Positions 59,343 through 61,645 of a DNA stretch of 61,645 nucleotides are shown here, one piece after another. How positions within the stretch are numbered: the stretch's first letter is position 1; the number at the start of each line of letters is the position of its first letter. Below the pieces are notes generated by a model that worked only from the letters and a program-made list of their open reading frames with translations, did not search any database and was not told the origin of the DNA. A program made the position numbers and the translations under genes. The stretch is from positions 1 through 61,645 of the forward strand of contig JADFNK010000007.1 of assembly GCA_022563405.1 (NCBI GenBank). The letters are read 5' to 3'. Source of the stretch: Gemmatimonadota bacterium (GTDB taxonomy: Bacteria > Gemmatimonadota > Gemmatimonadetes > Longimicrobiales > Gaopeijiaceae).

Positions 59343-59807
59343 ATGCATTGGCGATTGATCCCGATATTCGGGCTCGCCCTGGCCGTGGCGGCCTGCGGCG
59401 GTGACGATGAGCCGATCCAGGAGCAGCAGCCCCAGGAACAGGTCCAGCCACCGCCGCCTGTCGCTCAGGCGACGCCGGCGCCCGAGCCCGAACCTGAGCC
59501 CGAACCCATCAGCGGTCCCCTCTACACCGTCCAGATGGGAGCTTTCCTGAATCCCGACTCTGCAGTCGTGCAGAGGGACCGGCTGGCCAACCTGGGTCTT
59601 CCAGCCTGGACCGCGGACCAGGAAGTGGAGGGCCGGCAGTTCCGTCGGGTGCGCATCGGAGCGGCATCGACCGGGTCGGAGGCTAGGCGTCTCGGCGAGA
59701 TCCTGACAGAGAGATACGGGTGGTCGATCTGGGTCGCCTTGGTGACCTCGACAGGGTCCGTTCCCGATGGAGCCGTCGAGGCCACGCGAGACCTGATCGG
59801 CGGTTAG
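59343..59807 (+). CDS. SPOR-domain lipoprotein
   Basis: 154 residues. The signal peptide has lipobox AVAAC (Cys18). A Gln/Pro-rich linker with EPEPEPEPEP leads into a C-terminal SPOR domain (about 60-135: YTVQMGAFLNPDSAVVQRDRLANLGLPAWTADQEVEGRQFRRVRIG). SPOR domains bind denuded septal peptidoglycan, so a cell-division or wall role is likely. AAGGAG lies 8 bases upstream of ATG. It lies inside the repeat-bounded region but may be ancestral. Confidence 0.88.
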   Translation: MHWRLIPIFGLALAVAACGGDDEPIQEQQPQEQVQPPPPVAQATPAPEPEPEPEPISGPLYTVQMGAFLNPDSAVVQRDRLANLGLPAWTADQEVEGRQFRRVRIGAASTGSEARRLGEILTERYGWSIWVALVTSTGSVPDGAVEATRDLIGG

Positions 59808-59869
59808 AACCCGGGTGGCCCTAGGTCGTAGACTCAGCGGCTGACCACAGCTCCGCAGACTCCCGGGTG

Positions 59870-60023
59870 CACCCGGCTCATTGGGCCGGGAGCCCCTAGC
59901 TAGGCGGGCTTCCGGCTTTTTGGTGTCGGTGAGGCAGGGTCGAAAATGGGGCTTTGGTACCCCAAGCGGGGCCCCAAAAACTCGGGTTGCCTGGCGGGAA
60001 CTCAGGGGAGGGGAGGGGAACTC
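59870..60023. repeat. Right copy of the 154-bp tRNA-Lys-associated repeat
   Basis: Starts with the 11 terminal bases of tRNA-Lys (CACCCGGCTCA) without the rest of the tRNA, then the terminator and the GGGTTGCCTGGCGGGAACTC segment. Offset from the left copy is 4,458 bp. Confidence 0.85.
59885..59921 (+). terminator. Terminator in the right repeat copy
   Basis: GCCGGGAGCCC (59885-59895) pairs with GGGCTTCCGGC (59906-59916), one G-T pair, followed by TTTTT. Homologous to the tRNA-Lys terminator. Confidence 0.85.
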
Positions 60024-60036
60024 GTGTGCGAAGTTG

Positions 60037-60283
60037 ATGCTGCGAGGCCCACCTGACGTGCTTCAGGACGCCATGGTTCTCGCGGTTATCACCCTCAATA
60101 CGCGGATCCCGAGCAAAGAGAGCCACATCAGTCATCGGCCATGGCTGGTGGCCATGGCGAGCCAGATTCGATCGCCGGGTGTCGAGGTTCATCCGTTGGT
60201 TTACCGCTTTCTAGCCGCCACTCGTCCACTTCCCCCAGAAGCTGCTCGGCAGATCGTCTTCGGCCGTCGTCTGACTCGACGTA
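60037..60283 (+). pseudogene. Possible ORF cut by the IS30 insertion
   Basis: An open frame from ATG 60037 encodes about 82 residues (MLRGPPDVLQDAMVLAVITL..., then LVYRFLAATRPLPPEAARQIVFGRR) before entering the insertion sequence. I do not recognise it and there is no clear ribosome site. Confidence 0.25.
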
Positions 60284-61516
60284 GGGCGGATTCAATCGGT
60301 GACTGCAACAGTCCTGGCGAAGACTTCACATGGTTTCATCCATCCGAGGGTTTGTCGAGGGCGACCATTGAGTTGTCGAGCGACGGCGTTGAGGTCATCC
60401 TGTGAGTGGGCGGAAAGATCAGTACCCTTGGGGAAGTATTGGCGGAGCAGGCCGTTGGTGTTTTCGCTGGTCCCGCGTTGCCAAGGGCTGTGGGGATCGC
60501 AGAAGTAGACGGATATGCCGCTTTCGATGCTGAAGCGAACGTGCTCGGCCATTTCCTTGCCCTGGTCCCAGGTGAGCGTGCGTTTGAGCTGGTCCGGTAA
60601 CGTGATCATCTGCTCGACTAGCGCGCGCCGTACGTCTGAGGCTGTCCGCCCGTCGGGAAGGTGCAAGAGGAGCACGTAGCGGCTGCGTCGCTCGACTAGG
60701 ACTCCGATGGCGGAGTGAGCCAGCTTGCCAAGGATCAGGTCCCCTTCCCAGTGGCCCGGTATGGCTCGGTCTGCGGCCTCGGCGGGACGGTCCGAGATGG
60801 AGACCATGCCCTTCAGTCGCCCCACTCCGAGTCTGTGACTTGGTGATCGTCGTCGCGTACGACCGGTGCGCAGGTACGCCGTGAGTTCCTTTCGCAGTGC
60901 GCCTCGTGTCTGCACGTACAGCGACTGATAAATCGTCTCGTGAGACACGCGCATCTCGGAATCCGAAGGATGATCGAGCCGAAGCCGATGGGCAATCTGC
61001 TGTGGGGACCAGCGCTCGGCGAGCAAACCCTCCACCTTCCTTCGCAACCGAGGGCATCGAGCGAGCTTCGCCACCTTTGGGCGGTGAGCCTTCTCAGCCG
61101 CCCGTCGCTCCGCCCTCCAAGCCCGGTAACGTTTTCTCGAACTGTTGGCAGCTACTTCACGCGAGATCGTTGAAGGCGCTCTGCCCAGACGCCTGGCGAT
61201 TGCCCTACACGAATCTCCTGCCCTCAAGCCTCGAGAGATCTCCTCTCGCTCGGCGGTCGTAAGGTGTAGTGGTGAACGATTTCGACCTCGAGGTGCCAGT
61301 CCACCGGTACGGATCAACAACCGTTGGATCGACTTGGTCGAACACCCGACCGCCACAGCAACTTCCGCGTGTGTTTGCCCGCTCTTGATCCGATCCCCGA
61401 CCTCGAGCCGATCCCCTTCGCTCAGCCTCCCATGCTCTTCCCGTCGGCGCATCGCATACCTCCTGACAATCCAATAACCAATGCCAAGATGTTGCAGTCA
61501 CCGGTTGAGACCGCCC
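60284..61516 (-). mobile_element. IS30-family insertion sequence
   Basis: 1,233-bp element with imperfect 27-bp terminal inverted repeats: 60284-60310 and 61490-61516, three mismatches (core TGTTGCAGTCACCG at both ends). The transposase stop lies in the left repeat. No target duplication was recognised. Confidence 0.88.
60292..61452 (-). CDS. IS30-family transposase
   Basis: 386-residue DDE transposase. N-terminal helix-turn-helix regions (TERE-type LTTAEREEISRGL, CRAIARRLGRAPSTISREV), then the catalytic core: Asp in GHWEGDLI, Asp in TWDQGKEM and Glu in GTSENTNGLLRQYFPKG. The frame is complete and the motifs intact, so it may still be active. GGAGGT lies 5 bases upstream of ATG 61452. Confidence 0.95.
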   Translation of the reverse strand: MRRREEHGRLSEGDRLEVGDRIKSGQTHAEVAVAVGCSTKSIQRLLIRTGGLAPRGRNRSPLHLTTAEREEISRGLRAGDSCRAIARRLGRAPSTISREVAANSSRKRYRAWRAERRAAEKAHRPKVAKLARCPRLRRKVEGLLAERWSPQQIAHRLRLDHPSDSEMRVSHETIYQSLYVQTRGALRKELTAYLRTGRTRRRSPSHRLGVGRLKGMVSISDRPAEAADRAIPGHWEGDLILGKLAHSAIGVLVERRSRYVLLLHLPDGRTASDVRRALVEQMITLPDQLKRTLTWDQGKEMAEHVRFSIESGISVYFCDPHSPWQRGTSENTNGLLRQYFPKGTDLSAHSQDDLNAVARQLNGRPRQTLGWMKPCEVFARTVAVTD

Positions 61517-61645
61517 ATGGTTTGGTGGACACCAGGGGTCTAGAATTCTAGACTTACGCAGCCTCGTCGATGACTCACCCAAGGGGCGGAGAGAGAGGCT
61601 CGGCACATGTGCCCTACAGCCCTTCCTCCACCAATCGTGCCCACC
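61517..61645. other. Flank right of the insertion sequence
   Basis: 129 bases to the window edge with no gene seen. A perfect 14-bp palindrome TCTAGAATTCTAGA lies at 61539-61552. Confidence 0.4.

Larger units (their letters stand above)
59808..60284. other. Right repeat copy and flank up to the IS30 element
   Basis: Contains the right 154-bp repeat with its terminator and a short possible ORF interrupted by the insertion sequence. Confidence 0.5.

Noticed and set aside
59072-59344. 90-codon - strand ORF ending RTAGTSILGMRLVLTN
   Set aside because: The C-terminus looks faintly protein-like, but there is no domain, no ribosome site and no supporting context.
61539-61552. Perfect 14-bp palindrome TCTAGAATTCTAGA
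   Set aside because: Could be an operator, but no neighbouring promoter or gene in the window supports it.

Overview
The window is a dense, GC-rich chromosomal segment from a Gram-negative bacterium. Outer-membrane biogenesis genes (BamA/TamA-like barrel, TamB, Lgt, many lipoboxes) show a second membrane. Several secreted enzymes (amidohydrolase, rhodanese, short-chain dehydrogenase, methyltransferase) and an embedded def-fmt-rsmB-PASTA block are, from general knowledge, most like Gemmatimonadota. That assignment is an inference (about 0.6) and was not tested by any search.

Layout. 1-2815: a truncated secreted amidohydrolase, an exported methyltransferase and a periplasmic rhodanese. 2916-24188: one long, nearly unbroken + strand block for RNA modification, protein maturation and envelope assembly: tgt, yajC, def, fmt, thiE, thiS, thiG, rsmB, PASTA protein, TlpA-like thioredoxin, YbbR-like protein, tsaD, lgt, metallophosphoesterase, a tiny membrane protein, BamA/TamA, TamB, uvrA. 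Most junctions are 1-4 base stop/start overlaps. 24431-26619: YbjN-like protein, PspA and a D-amino-acid aminotransferase. 26709-35456: what looks like a complete peptidoglycan salvage locus: NamZ-type exo-muramidase, two NagZ-type lipoproteins (one fused to an AmiE-like serine hydrolase), a sodium/solute symporter and a sugar kinase. 35541-36491: a ribbon-helix-helix / nucleotidyltransferase pair with a well-formed promoter and operator. 36537-42887: lysine/diaminopimelate genes on the - strand (asd, lysC, dapB, dapA, dapD, aminotransferase). 43043-43669: Hsp20 behind a sigma-54 type promoter. 43805-50220: IMPase, trpS, pilT, a DapA-like aldolase, purA and an exported SDR. 50477-55274: the ffh-rpsP-rimM-trmD-rplS-rnhB operon, in which rpsP carries a very long repetitive acidic/basic tail.

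55350 to the end is accessory DNA. A tRNA-Lys(TTT) is followed by a 154-bp segment that recurs without gaps 4,458 bp downstream, starting with the last 11 bases of the tRNA. Between the copies are a small membrane protein bounded by 18-bp inverted repeats, a cyclopropane-fatty-acid synthase between two ~200-bp direct repeats, three C-terminal tyrosine-recombinase relics, a tRNA-Ser 3' half and a SPOR lipoprotein. A complete IS30-family element lies to the right.

A scattered second theme is short tandem duplication at gene ends. Copies of start-codon or stop-codon regions (period 11-21 bp) occur at tgt, def, dat, namZ, the lysine-cluster aminotransferase and hsp20, and in-frame microduplications occur inside thiE, hsp20 and rpsP.

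All functional calls rest on reading the sequence and on knowledge of the families. No database search or alignment was run.
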